Numbered from the stretch's first letter, positions 17,963 through 27,249 are shown. The stretch: DNA of 64,000 nt from Thermomonospora catenispora (GCF_006363815.1 NZ_RRYT01000006.1:62216-126215), one strand, 5' to 3'. A program made the numbers and translations. Notes: generated from the letters alone by a model not told the origin.

Positions 17963-18766
17963 TCAGCTGTTCTTGAAGGGGTTGAGGGTGCGTCCTGCGA
18001 GGTAGCTCAGGCGGATGGGCATGAGTTTCATGGCGGCGGCGGAGACCTTGTTGACGAGGCCGGGGATGCACACGGGTTCGCCGTTCTGGACGGCCTTCCA
18101 GCCTTCGGCCACGACGGCTTCGGGTTGCTGCCACAGAATGCGAGGGAGCCGGTTGGCTCGGTCGCGGGTGCCCATGACGTCGTGGAATTCGGTGTAGGTG
18201 AAGCCGGGGCACAGGGCGGTGACGTGGATGCCGTGCGGTTTGAGCTCCATGTCAAGGGCCTGAGAGACGTTGAGGACGTAGGACTTGATGCCGGTGTAGA
18301 GGAGGCTCGCGGCGGGTGGGGCGAACGCGGCGAGGGAGGACAGGTTGACGATGCGGCCCCAGCGGCGTTTCTTCATGCCGGGGATGACCAGGTGGGCGAG
18401 TTCGGTCTGGGCGGTCACCATCAGCTGGATCTCCCCGGCCAGGGTCTCCCAGGGGGTGTCGGCGAACGCGGTCTTGCCCGACAGTCCGGCGTTGTTGATG
18501 AGGATGTCGATGTCCAGGCCTTGGGCGTTCGCGTAGTCCATGATCGCCTTGGGGGCGGCGGGGTCGGTGAGGTCGGCGGTGAACACCTCATAGCGCCGCT
18601 CACCGCCGTGCTTGCGGGTCAGCTCCGCGGCCAGTTCCTGGAGGCGATCGGTGCGGCGGGCGACCAGCAGGAGCTGGTAGCCGCGGGCGGCCAGGTGGCG
18701 GGCGAAGGTCGCGCCGATGCCTGCAGAGGCGCCGGTGATGAGCGCGGTGCGAGGGTCGCTGGTCAT
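17963..18766 (-). CDS. Short-chain dehydrogenase/reductase
   Basis: A 267-residue classical SDR with TGASAGIG (residues 11-18) for NAD(P) binding, NNAG for the central strand, a serine in NLSSLAAF and the catalytic YxxxK as YTGIK. An arginine pair after the second strand (VARRTDR) suggests NADP. The substrate is unknown; the C-terminal extension resembles SDRs annotated as acting on ketones or long-chain substrates. The ATG at 18766 overlaps the stop of the damaged upstream gene as ATGA, so it is the last gene of an operon facing the TetR gene. Confidence 0.88.
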   Translation of the reverse strand: MTSDPRTALITGASAGIGATFARHLAARGYQLLLVARRTDRLQELAAELTRKHGGERRYEVFTADLTDPAAPKAIMDYANAQGLDIDILINNAGLSGKTAFADTPWETLAGEIQLMVTAQTELAHLVIPGMKKRRWGRIVNLSSLAAFAPPAASLLYTGIKSYVLNVSQALDMELKPHGIHVTALCPGFTYTEFHDVMGTRDRANRLPRILWQQPEAVVAEGWKAVQNGEPVCIPGLVNKVSAAAMKLMPIRLSYLAGRTLNPFKNS

Positions 18767-19226
18767 GTGAGGGTTTCTTCTGTCATGTGAGGGTCGGTGA
18801 TGGGGAGGGGGCCGCTGCCGGGGAGCCGGGTGATGAGATCGGCGCCGAGCAGGGTTGCGGGCGTGCACGCCTGGGCGGGGAGCGGGGACAGGCCGGCAGC
18901 CCGGTGAGGCGTCTGCCGGTCCAGGTGCCGCGGATCAGGAGGGTGGGCGGTGGGAGGTGCGCCTCGACGTCGGGATTTCCGGTGCCGTGGAGGCCGGCGG
19001 TGGAGAAGGCCGGCGCGAGGTCGGTGCCGTTGCCGAAGTCGATGCGGGCGATGCGTCCGCCCGGCGGGGTCGAGGTGATCTGGTCGTCGGTCTCGCAGGC
19101 GTCGGCGAGGACGTCCGTCTCGCCGGTGATGCCGAGGTGGCGGGTGCGGGGGCGCGTACACGCGTCGAGCATCGAAGCCGCCGTCGCCGAGAACGGTCCG
19201 GCGCGGTGCAGCGGCCGCCTGGTCAC
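18763..19226 (-). pseudogene. Remnant of a saccharopine-dehydrogenase-like oxidoreductase
   Basis: The fragment reads GPFSATAASMLDACTRPRT, then HLGITGETDV. This is the signature of the saccharopine dehydrogenase NADP-binding/trans-acting enoyl reductase family (GPF...DAC...Y-DITGE). It then jumps to the family's C-terminal part (GGRIARIDFGNGTDL). The Rossmann start and several hundred residues are missing. A frameshift near 18900 is needed to reach the C-terminal piece (ATLLGADLITRLPGSGPLPI), whose stop overlaps the SDR start by four bases. An internal deletion plus a shift killed it while the operon joints stayed intact. Confidence 0.6.
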
Positions 19227-19801
19227 TGGGCGGCTTCCTTGTGGCCGGGCAGTTCACGCGGGCCCGGGGTGAAGCCGCGGCGGGCGGTGCCGATGTCACC
19301 GCGGTAGGCGCCGACGGGGCCGGTGAGCAGGAAGGGAAGCGGGATGCGGCGCTGACGTGCGGTGAACCCCCAGGTTCCGATGCCCAGGTAGACGCCGGGT
19401 GCCGCGCGGCGGACCTCGTCGACCATGTTGATCGCCCCGCATATCGAGGCGTAGGCGCGGTAGACCAGCGTGTAGGCGGGGCGGCCGTCATAGCGCGACG
19501 GTGCGATGAGCGTGTGCATCGCATAGCGCTGCCGGACGCGGCCGAACTGGCGGAAGGTGTTGTAGCCGCGCCCGGTCCGGCCGTCGACGGGCCGAAATCC
19601 CTTGCACAGCCACGGCGCGAGCGGATTCGACACCGCCGCACGCCCGGTCACCGAGGCGAACGCGTTGGGCTGGGCCAGCAGCCGAGCGCTGTACTCCCCG
19701 TCCATCTCCTCGACCTCCGGGGCGGGCAACGTGGTGAAGAACGCCAGTAGCTCGGGTGTGTCCATCGCGAGCAGCCTGGCGACCGCGTGGTCGGTCTCCA
19801 T
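19223..19801 (-). CDS. Conserved hypothetical protein of a TetR-controlled operon
   Basis: 192 residues from ATG 19801, which follows GAGGTGGG. An upstream TTG at 19834 lies inside the operator and is unlikely. The protein is mixed alpha/beta with motifs such as NPLAPWLCKGF, YNTFRQFGRV, ICGAINMVDEVR and YLGIGTWGF. I do not recognise a named family; the aromatic pattern could fit a small lipid- or ligand-binding fold. Its stop overlaps the damaged oxidoreductase by four bases, so it is the first gene of the operon. Confidence 0.65.
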   Translation of the reverse strand: METDHAVARLLAMDTPELLAFFTTLPAPEVEEMDGEYSARLLAQPNAFASVTGRAAVSNPLAPWLCKGFRPVDGRTGRGYNTFRQFGRVRQRYAMHTLIAPSRYDGRPAYTLVYRAYASICGAINMVDEVRRAAPGVYLGIGTWGFTARQRRIPLPFLLTGPVGAYRGDIGTARRGFTPGPRELPGHKEAAQ

Positions 19802-19816
19802 GGGGTCCCACCTCAC

Positions 19817-19867
19817 TTCTTGAACAGCACTCAAGAAACCTAGCTTCTTCTTGAGGAGCGTTCAAGA
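19817..19867. promoter_or_regulatory. Two tandem TetR-type operators
   Basis: TCTTGA-N7-TCAAGA occurs twice with the same geometry, at 19818-19836 (a T/A pair extends it to 19817-19837) and 19849-19867. The centres are 31 bp apart, about three helical turns. They fill the gap between the divergent SDR operon and the TetR gene, so both promoters can be covered by bound repressor. Confidence 0.7.
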
Positions 19868-19873
19868 TAGGGT

Positions 19874-20437
19874 GTGGGGGTGCCCCGGAACCGACGCCTC
19901 CAGGACCGCGAAGAGAAACGCGAGGAGATCCTCGCCGTCGCCCAGCGGCTGTTCATCGACGACGGCTACGAGTCGACGTCCATGGGCCGGATCGCCGAGC
20001 ACGCCGGCGTCACCGTCAACACGATCTACTGGTACTTCCGCGACAAGGACGACCTGCTCATCGCCGTCCTGGACCGGCTGCTCGCCGAAGCCCTCGCCCA
20101 ATACGCGACCATCACCGACCGGCCGCTCAACGAGCGGCTCCTATGGGCCGTCGACCGGCTCGAACGGCTGCACGGCCTCGTCAACACCGTCCACACCCGA
20201 GCCTCGGTCTCACCCGCCGTCCACACCTGGCACACCGGCTTCCACGAACTCGCCGACAGCCTGATCGCCGACGCCCTCCGCAACGCCGGCGCCGCCGAGG
20301 CCGACATCCCCGCCATGACGGCGATCGGCACCTTCGTCATCGAGGGCCTCCTCACCCACCGGTACGACGACGCCGACAAACGAGCCGTGATCGACCTCCT
20401 CGTGCACAAGCTCACCACCGTGCCGACCCAAGCCTGA
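19874..20437 (+). CDS. TetR-family repressor
   Basis: 187 residues. The N-terminal helix-turn-helix (about residues 12-58) has the TetR pattern RREEILAVAQRLFIDDGYES...IAEHAGVTVNTIYWYFRDKD. The C-terminal ligand/dimer domain is family-specific and gives no clue to the ligand. The start is GTG at 19874, or GTG at 19880 two codons on. The two palindromes directly upstream make autoregulation and control of the divergent hypothetical/SDR operon likely. Confidence 0.88.
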   Translation: MGVPRNRRLQDREEKREEILAVAQRLFIDDGYESTSMGRIAEHAGVTVNTIYWYFRDKDDLLIAVLDRLLAEALAQYATITDRPLNERLLWAVDRLERLHGLVNTVHTRASVSPAVHTWHTGFHELADSLIADALRNAGAAEADIPAMTAIGTFVIEGLLTHRYDDADKRAVIDLLVHKLTTVPTQA

Positions 20438-20840
20438 CCGGAGGCACGCGGGCCAGCATCGCAACAGCGAACGGCGGCAATGCCTCCGCTCTCAGCGGGG
20501 GTGAGAGTCGTTCGCCTCCTCGACACCCTGCCCGAAGCCCTCCTCGCCGCCGGAACGTCCCTCAACCCGCCGGTCAAACGCGTTGAGAACTTCGGGTGCT
20601 CGACAACGGCGAGGGCACCGTTTTCCTTGAACTCCCGGCCGCGACGACGCCTCGGGCGGCTTCCCGCCCTCCGCGGTCATCCACCAGGCCGCCGACGACC
20701 TTCTCGACCCCGAACCCGCGGTCCACACCGACGCGCTCGTCGGCTGCGCCCGGACCTCTGCAAAGGCCAGCGCCTCGAGGTCCTCGACATCCCTGCGCCA
20801 AGCGGACGCCTGGTCTTCCGCGTGTTCGCCGCTCTCGCCC
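20438..20840. other. Spacer with unreadable coding remains
   Basis: About 400 bases after TetR. Fragments look protein-like (for example ADDLLDPEPAVHTDALVG) but cannot be joined or named. It is probably debris left by the insertion elements to its right. Confidence 0.35.
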
Positions 20841-20960
20841 AGGGCGTGTTCCGAAGTCGGTGGAGCCATTCGTCGATGGCGGTGACCTCCAAGACGGCCC
20901 GGCAGCGAACGGCGAGTCTTGTCGCAGCGGGTGCCACGGCCCGATGACGCCCCACCGGGG
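20841..20960 (-). mobile_element. Truncated end of the same IS5-type element
   Basis: About 120 bases starting AGGGCGTGTT are close to the left 120 bases of the element at 10131 and in the same direction. They carry the transposase C-terminus and the terminal repeat. Similarity fades after the CACGGCCCGATGACGCCCCA segment. There is no right end. Confidence 0.7.
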
Positions 20961-21119
20961 GTGTCGCAGGTCGAGCCCGGCGGTGTGCATGATCTGCGGA
21001 CCGCCCGGACTCAGGGCATCTTGCCCCGCCTCCGGACAGCCGGGCAACCGCTCCTGGCCGACAAGGATCGCCTCGATGCGGCCGGCCGGTGTCCAACTCC
21101 CGGCAGGAGGGCGTGGCAG

Positions 21120-21300
21120 GCCTGGAGTGCAGAAGAGGCCAAGTGGGCTCACGCTCGGCCGCCACAGCCCGGCCGAACGGGTCATCGCTCGGCTTGAGGA
21201 GCCGGTGCATCCTGCGCCGGTTCGTTACCGCCCGCACCGGGCCGGACGCGCCGCAAAGACCATCCTCGCGCCACAGGTCCGCCAGACCCGCGCCCCCTGA
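21120..21300 (+). pseudogene. Relic of a transposase C-terminus
   Basis: The frame reads AERVIARLEEPVHPAPVRYR, then PHRAGRAAKTILA before a stop at 21300. The pattern ER-I-RLK...R..R..PHR....I..AIL.LQ is the C-terminal end of a DDE-type transposase family. Related relics lie at 23640 and in the 149-bp repeats at 33515 and 35374. No upstream catalytic part is recognisable. Confidence 0.5.
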
Positions 21301-21441
21301 AAAGGCTCACTGATCACGAGGGCGGACGGGCCTGGGCGGCAGGCCGCCACAGACCTCCGCCAATGCCGTACGCATAAGCGATTCCAGCGAAACGATGTCC
21401 ACCCCCGGCACCGGTCTCCGAGGCGATCATGATGGCATCGG

Positions 21442-22803
21442 TCATGCCTCACGCCCCGCACCGGCGTCGCCGGATCCGTGCGGAGGTCTCGGTTCCTGCT
21501 CGGAAACCAGGGGCAGGAGCGTACGGCTCTTTCCCGGACGGGGATACGCGCGTGCCGTGTCGGCCAGTTGACCGGCGAGCCGCTGCTGGCGCTCCCAGTG
21601 CCCGTACAGGGCTCCGCGGCCCGTCAGTTCGCCGATGGCGTTCATGGTCTCGGGGTCGATGCGTCCCGGCGTCGCCTCCCGCCAGGGAGTGCCCGGCAGC
21701 GGCATGAAGGTGTGCGCGTGGATGCGCGCGCCCAGGTCGGCCAGTTCCCTGGCCAGGGCGAGAGATGCGGCCGCGTCGTCGGACGCCTCCCCGGGCATTC
21801 CGAAGATCATGTCCACGTTGACGCGGAAGCCCTCCTGTACGGCGAGCCGCACGGCATCGCGCACCTCTTGGACGCCGTGCCCTCGTTTGGCGGCGTCCAG
21901 CACCCTGGTCGAGCCGGACTGGGCGCCGATGATCAGATTGTCGTTGGCGCAGTACCGCTTGATGATCCGCAGCGCCTGGACGCTGACATGCTCGGGGCGC
22001 ACCTCGCTGGGGAAGCTTCCGAAGAACACCCGGCCTTCATTCCCCACGACCGACTTGCAGGTGGCGAGCAGTTCTTCCACGGCCTCCAGGTTGACGTTCT
22101 CATCCCGGCTTCCGTAGGAGAGGGAGGTCGGGGTGATGAAACGGATGTCGCGGCGACCGTGGGCGACCATCTGCTCAACGTGCCTTTTGACGTCCTCGAC
22201 GCTGCGGTGCCGGAACTTCGCGGAGGACATGAACGGCGTCTGGCAGAAGCGGCAGGCATAGACGCATCCCCGCGTGATCTCGATGGGGTTGAAGCGCTTC
22301 CAGCGGACGGAGAAGGCGGGGTATTCGTCCAGCTCCCGGCGTTCGGCCCGGCCGGTCCGGACCAGGCCGCCCTCACCGTCGCGGTAGACGAGGCCGGGCA
22401 CGCCGGTGGGATCGCCACCGGCGGCGACGAGCCGGAGTAGGGTCGTCTCTCCCTCTCCGACGGCGGCGATGTCCCAGCCGGCGTCCAAGACCTGCACGGG
22501 TTCGGCGGTCGCGTGCACCCCACCGGCCACGTGGACGACGGCCGGGTCGTCGATCTCGGCCCGAATCCGACGGAGCTCTTCCGCCATCGTCAGGGCGTCC
22601 GGCGAGTAGAAGGACCAGAGCACCAATACGCGGTGGGTCGCAGGCAGCTCTTTTCGGATCTCGTCCACGACCTCGGCGGCGGTCGTCGCGAAGCGAACGT
22701 CGTAGGAGATGTCCGTGGAGAGCGTCTCCAGGGCGCCGAGAAGGACGTGATGACCGTAGGAGACGGCCTTACGGTAACGTAGGACGATCAACAGGTCACG
22801 CAA
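21442..22803 (-). CDS. B12-binding domain radical SAM protein (MJ_1487-type)
   Basis: 453 residues. A B12-binding-like Rossmann domain (about 1-130, with GGVHATAEP and GEGET) is followed by a radical SAM core whose cluster cysteines are C180, C184 and C187 (CVYACRFC). The arrangement resembles the B12-binding/radical SAM proteins of the MJ_1487 type, which are uncharacterised relatives of methyltransferases and methylthiotransferases. The His of the DxHxxG cobalamin motif is not seen, so cobalamin may bind base-off or not at all. The start appears to be TTG at 22803 with GGGAG upstream. The gene is alone, flanked by transposase relics, so no substrate is suggested. Confidence 0.78.
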   Translation of the reverse strand: MRDLLIVLRYRKAVSYGHHVLLGALETLSTDISYDVRFATTAAEVVDEIRKELPATHRVLVLWSFYSPDALTMAEELRRIRAEIDDPAVVHVAGGVHATAEPVQVLDAGWDIAAVGEGETTLLRLVAAGGDPTGVPGLVYRDGEGGLVRTGRAERRELDEYPAFSVRWKRFNPIEITRGCVYACRFCQTPFMSSAKFRHRSVEDVKRHVEQMVAHGRRDIRFITPTSLSYGSRDENVNLEAVEELLATCKSVVGNEGRVFFGSFPSEVRPEHVSVQALRIIKRYCANDNLIIGAQSGSTRVLDAAKRGHGVQEVRDAVRLAVQEGFRVNVDMIFGMPGEASDDAAASLALARELADLGARIHAHTFMPLPGTPWREATPGRIDPETMNAIGELTGRGALYGHWERQQRLAGQLADTARAYPRPGKSRTLLPLVSEQEPRPPHGSGDAGAGREA

Positions 22804-23639
22804 AGCAAGATCTCCCGCTCACCCGTCGCTCTGGTGCGACGCCGGCTCCCCTTCGGGGAAGGGCGGCAATCTCAGCGATGAGCATCAGAGCATTTTCAAT
22901 CGATATTGGAACATGTCCGCGGCAGGACTCGAAAACCGAGCTTTTCAGCGGGCTCGGCGGCAACGCTGATCACAGGTCGAGCAGCCGGCCCGGAACACGG
23001 CGAGACCGCTGGGAGGCGGGTTCCCGCCGCAGACTCCCCATCCCTCCAGAGGACTCACGAGCTGTTGTACCGTGCCTGCCTGCCGCCTTCATCCCGAACG
23101 CCGGCCCACCCGACCGGAGAGCCGTGCCGCCACCGGTGTGTCAGCGCCTCCCGCCGGCGGTGCCGACCTGGGGCGGCCGGACCCTGGCCGGGTGGCCGGC
23201 GCACCTGCACACCGACCAACCCTACGCCCGCTCCGGGCGGGATCCGGGTGTCGACCTCCATTGCCCGGAAGCGTGTACCCAAGACGGTGGATCCGCTGGG
23301 GCCGCTCGCGCCCCCACGCCGACCGAGCATTGCGAACCGCACGAGCAGAAGGAAGCAGACACCGGTGCCGGATGGCACGTCGATCTCCATCGACCGGCCG
23401 GCGGCCGACCGGCCCTTATATTCGGGCAAGCACCGTTGCCACGAGGTGAGCCTGCATGTCACCGCCATGCCGGCGAGTGCCTCGGCGTGGGTGTCGGGGG
23501 CGTTGCCCGGCAGCGCGCACGACCTGCAAGCCGCCCCGGATCCAAGGCACCCCGCGAGCCCTGTGTCGGTGCTCGCCGACACGGCCGTCCCGGCGAGGGG
23601 GCCGGTGCTCATCACCGACAAGGGGCGGGCAGGCCCGCA
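22804..23639. other. Spacer with insertion debris
   Basis: About 830 bases. Frames on both strands are open because of high GC but lack motifs. I see no gene. Confidence 0.4.
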
Positions 23640-23795
23640 GTGCTCAAGGAGGCCACCGGGCTTCAGCCCGGCCGCCGCGGCCTGGCCGAGCGGGCCATCA
23701 CCCGGCTGAGGAGCGGCATATCCTGTATCGATTGCGCTGCCGCCCGCACCGGACCGGGCACATCACCAGGACCATCCTCGTGTTACAGGCCCGCG
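23640..23795 (+). pseudogene. Second transposase C-terminal relic
   Basis: AERAITRLRS in one frame, then ILYRLRCRPHRTGHITRTIL and VLQARE in the next, match the end of the same transposase family as the relic at 21120. At least one frameshift is needed. Confidence 0.5.
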
Positions 23796-24485
23796 AGACC
23801 CCGCCTGCTATAAAAGGCCTCTCCAGGGCCCGAGAACAGGTTGTGAGCTCCTCAATCTCCCCAAAGCCGCTCTGGAGGAGGTGCAGCCGGCGCGTCCCGG
23901 TCAGAGGTGTGGGCGTAGGCGCTTCGCCCCCTGTCACGGCACCGGATCGAAGTCCTGCCCCATCGCAATGGTCGAGGCCTCGGCCGTTCTACGAACCGCT
24001 CATGGTCGAGGGCCCGTCCTCCGCCCGTCGAACTCATCGCCGGTCGAGGGGCTGTCGAGCCTGTCTCCCATCACCGCGACCTTTCGGCGTGCGGGAACGG
24101 ACGGCCCCTTCCAGCATCGGATAGTTCCTCTTCGGCGCCCGGCGTCGTGAAGAGGCGAAACCGGGCCGGCAGCCGACGAGTCTCGAGGATGCACGCCCTG
24201 GGACGCCCTACCCGTCTCCCGGCCCCCGCCCGGGGAGAAGCGGCGCCGGATGGATGCGAAGGGAGTGGGGCCGCCGAGACGGCGGCCCCGCGCTCCGGTC
24301 CGATTCCACGGCGCTCATGGTGCGACGAAGAGCACCGTCTCAACGGAGACGTATTTCGCAAATCCATTGATATGTCGCCTCCTGCGCGATGGTCGGGATT
24401 ACGCTGGCAACCGCATCCACCGGTCGGCGGGTCTCAACGTCCGGACGCACCCGACCGATCGCGACGGGTCGCGAACGAGGCGCCG
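23796..24485. other. Region upstream of the kinase gene
   Basis: About 690 bases. The kinase frame is open from 24147, so a longer N-terminus is possible, but composition and codon use before 24486 look non-coding. No other gene seen. Confidence 0.35.
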
Positions 24486-26336
24486 GTGAGAAGGGCTGTG
24501 GGAGGTCCGTTGTACGGCGGGGTCGAGCTCGACGGCCGATACCGGTTGGAGGAGGCCGTCGGCCGAGGAGCGATGGGCGAGGTGTGGCGGGGTGTGGACC
24601 GCCGACTCGGTCGTTCCGTGGCCGTCAAGATCCTGCCGCCCGCCCGACGCGCCAGGCCGGAGCAGGTGGAGCGTTTTCGGCGCGAGGCCCGGATCGCCGC
24701 CGCCCTTCAACACCCCGGGATCACGGTCGTCCACGACGTCGGGGAGCACAACGGGCTGCTGTACTTCGTGATGGAGTATCTAGAGGGCGAGGACCTCGCC
24801 AAGGTCGTGCGGAGGAACTCCGAGGGCCTTCCCATTGACAGGGTGCTCGGCTTCGGCATCCAACTCGCCGACGCCCTCGGCGCCGCCCATGGACGCGGAG
24901 TCGTGCATCGGGACGTCAAGCCCGCGAACATCATGGTGACCGCGTTCGACCGGACGAAGATCTGCGACTTCGGCGTCGCCCGCATAGTGGAGCGGATCGA
25001 CGGTGAGAGCGGGACCAGGGGCATCGGCACGCCCCTCTACACGGCGCCCGAGCAGTTCGAGGGACGGGCCGGCGCGCAGGCGGACCTCTACTCGCTGGGC
25101 TGTGTGCTCTATGAACTGCTCACCGGCTGCCCGCCGTTCCACGGCACACCGTTGGAACTGATGCGCAGACACCAGAGCGAGTTCCCACAGCCGGTCCACA
25201 CGCTCAGGAGCGATGTGCCGGACGAACTCGACGCTCTGGTGGCGGAGCTCCTCGAGAAGGAGCCGGCCAAGCGTCCGCAGGACGCGCAGTCGGTCAAGAC
25301 GCGCCTGCGCGATCTTCGGCGCAGGCTCCGTGAGGCCTCTGCCGAACGGGAGATCGCCATAACACCGCAGACGGGCGGTCGTCCCGCCCCATCGGGGCGT
25401 AGAGGCACTGGAGAAAAACTCGAACCGCCGCCGCTCTCCCTTCTTGAGGCGGCTGAGGGCCTCCACGCCGAAGAGGGCCGCGTCTCCTCGGAAGCTGGAG
25501 CGGTGCGATTCGGCGATGTGCTCGGCTTCGCGCCGGACGCCGACGACCGTCCCCTCGCGGTGGCGATCGGCCGCGGCGACGCGGGGCCCCTCGTGGCCGA
25601 CCTGGCGTCACTGCCTCACCTCTTGATCGCGGGTTCTGTGACGGCGGAGAAGTCCGCGGCGGTCCACGCAATCGTGTCCTCGCTGCTCATGCGCGTCCCT
25701 CCGGACCGCGTCCGCATGATCCTGGTGGACTCGGAGCGCGCCGAGCTGTCGGCGTACGCAGGCGTTCCCCATCTCCTCACCCCGGTGGTGACCGATGCCG
25801 GCTCGGCGATCGGAGCGCTGCGTTGGGTGGAGGAGGAGATGGAACGCCGCTACGACGACCTCGCCGCCCATAAGTGTCGCGATATCGACGCCTACAACGA
25901 GGTCATGCGCAACGGCGGGTTCTCGGCCTCGAGATCCGGCTCCGACGGCCGGATCCACCCGCGCATCGTCGTGGTGCTCGAGGAGCTGAACGAACTCATG
26001 GCGATCTCTCCACAAGAGACCGAGGAGCTCGTCGGACGCCTCGCCCGAACGGCGCGGGCCGTCGGCATCCACCTCGTCCTGGCCACCCGACGGGTGACCG
26101 GCCGAGTCCTCCCCCGCCGGATCAGAGCCGACATCCCATCTCGCCTGGCCTTCAAGATGAACTCCCCGGAGGAGAGCGATCTGGTCATCGAACGACCGGG
26201 AGCGGAACGTTTGCGCGGCACGGGGGACGCCCTCTACCTACCGAAGGGCTCATCGAAACCGATCGAGATTCGATGCGCTTCGCCCTCGGAACACGAGATC
26301 GAATCAATCGTCGACCACTGGGTGGTGCATCATTAA
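24486..26336 (+). CDS. Ser/Thr protein kinase fused to a degenerate FtsK/SpoIIIE ATPase domain
   Basis: 616 residues from GTG 24486 (GAGG upstream); ATG 24372 in the same frame is an alternative. Residues about 15-275 are a PknB-type kinase with all key motifs: GRGAMGEVW, VAVK (about K47), HRDVKPAN (about D143), DFG (about D161), APEQ. After a linker, residues about 340-616 match the FtsK/SpoIIIE motor: HLLIAGS...KSAAVHAIVSSLL, IVVVLEELNELM, AVGIHLVLATRR, IPSRLAFKMNS, GDALYLPKGSSKPI. The P-loop reads GSVTAEKS (K389) instead of GxTGSGKS and the Walker B Asp is E499, so ATP hydrolysis there is doubtful. There is no membrane helix. It probably phosphorylates partners sensed by the pseudo-motor. 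Confidence 0.82.
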   Translation: MRRAVGGPLYGGVELDGRYRLEEAVGRGAMGEVWRGVDRRLGRSVAVKILPPARRARPEQVERFRREARIAAALQHPGITVVHDVGEHNGLLYFVMEYLEGEDLAKVVRRNSEGLPIDRVLGFGIQLADALGAAHGRGVVHRDVKPANIMVTAFDRTKICDFGVARIVERIDGESGTRGIGTPLYTAPEQFEGRAGAQADLYSLGCVLYELLTGCPPFHGTPLELMRRHQSEFPQPVHTLRSDVPDELDALVAELLEKEPAKRPQDAQSVKTRLRDLRRRLREASAEREIAITPQTGGRPAPSGRRGTGEKLEPPPLSLLEAAEGLHAEEGRVSSEAGAVRFGDVLGFAPDADDRPLAVAIGRGDAGPLVADLASLPHLLIAGSVTAEKSAAVHAIVSSLLMRVPPDRVRMILVDSERAELSAYAGVPHLLTPVVTDAGSAIGALRWVEEEMERRYDDLAAHKCRDIDAYNEVMRNGGFSASRSGSDGRIHPRIVVVLEELNELMAISPQETEELVGRLARTARAVGIHLVLATRRVTGRVLPRRIRADIPSRLAFKMNSPEESDLVIERPGAERLRGTGDALYLPKGSSKPIEIRCASPSEHEIESIVDHWVVHH

Positions 26337-27249
26337 GGCCCCGCCCGACGAGCGGAAAGGCGCCATCAGCCCTGCTCACCGCTGAGCCGCATGCCGAGTT
26401 CACCGGCGTCGGGCATCTCCTGCGACGAAGCCCCGTCCCGCCACCGGGCCGAGACCGGTCCCAGTGCCCCTCGGCCTCCCCCACCCCCGCCTTCCATTTC
26501 GTTGAGGCACCTCAGCGGCTCATATATCGATGCGCTCGGCGGCGCGGATCAACGGACACGACAGAGTCAGTGGACCCGTCTCCGATCCGATAACTCACGA
26601 AAATTCTCTAACACCACCTCAGATTCAAGGAATACAAAAGCTCAGGCACCGAACCCGGCGACCCATCAATACAAGAGCAGACCAGACGCGCATCGCATAA
26701 ATTTCAACCCCACAAAGCGGCCATCAAAATCCCGACGGCGAGCGATCGAGATATATTCCCACAAGGCCCGAGAGGGCGACATGACAGCCCTTAACGAAGA
26801 CGACACTTGAAGAAGCCGGAATCAAACACACCGAAAACCGCCCCAAAGAACATGGTCGCATCATCCAGAAAACCCGAAGAGAAAAAATCCAAGCGAAGCG
26901 CCCTCGCCGTCTCCGGCAACTATGAAAAGTCGCGAGCGACACAATCAATATTCAAGTCGAAGGTGGACCATAGGATTCTTCGCCTCCCAGGGGCGACGCC
27001 ATGTCGGATGCCACCGAGGCGGACAACACCCTTATCCGTTCAAGTGATACGTCCGGTGTCGAACTCGATCAAGCGGACCATGTCCTGCACTTCGTTGACT
27101 GCAGGCGGACGGAGCCCATCCGCCGTGGTGCCCAGGGCGTCCTCTGGGCGCATCCTGGAGCGGACTCCGGTGCGTTGGGCGTTCCGTTCCATGGACGACC
27201 GAATATCACCGTCTCGTGAAATCGTGGCCGTCGGGAACCGCTCGGTGCC
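26337..27249. other. Spacer, AT-rich in its middle
   Basis: About 900 bases between the convergent kinase and helicase genes. The part 26590-26950 is visibly AT-rich and Lys/Asn/Ser-coding in several frames, unlike the rest, and looks acquired. One weak small frame (27001-27219) is listed separately; otherwise nothing is recognised. Confidence 0.4.
27001..27219 (+). CDS. Possible 72-residue protein
   Basis: ATG 27001 follows AGGGGCGACGCC, a fair ribosome site, and the first 35 residues are acidic and natural-looking (SDATEADNTLIRSSDTSGVE). It has no recognised domain and its end lies 30 bases before the helicase stop on the other strand. It may be chance. Confidence 0.25.
   Translation: MSDATEADNTLIRSSDTSGVELDQADHVLHFVDCRRTEPIRRGAQGVLWAHPGADSGALGVPFHGRPNITVS

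Noticed and set aside
22878-23813. A 311-codon + strand frame upstream of the kinase
   Set aside because: Composition is Pro/Arg/His-rich, and the transposase relic at its end reads better in another frame.
24147-24485. An extended N-terminus of the kinase from 24147 or 24372
   Set aside because: The extra residues are Arg/Pro-rich with no homology pattern, and GTG 24486 has a better ribosome site; ATG 24372 is kept only as an alternative.
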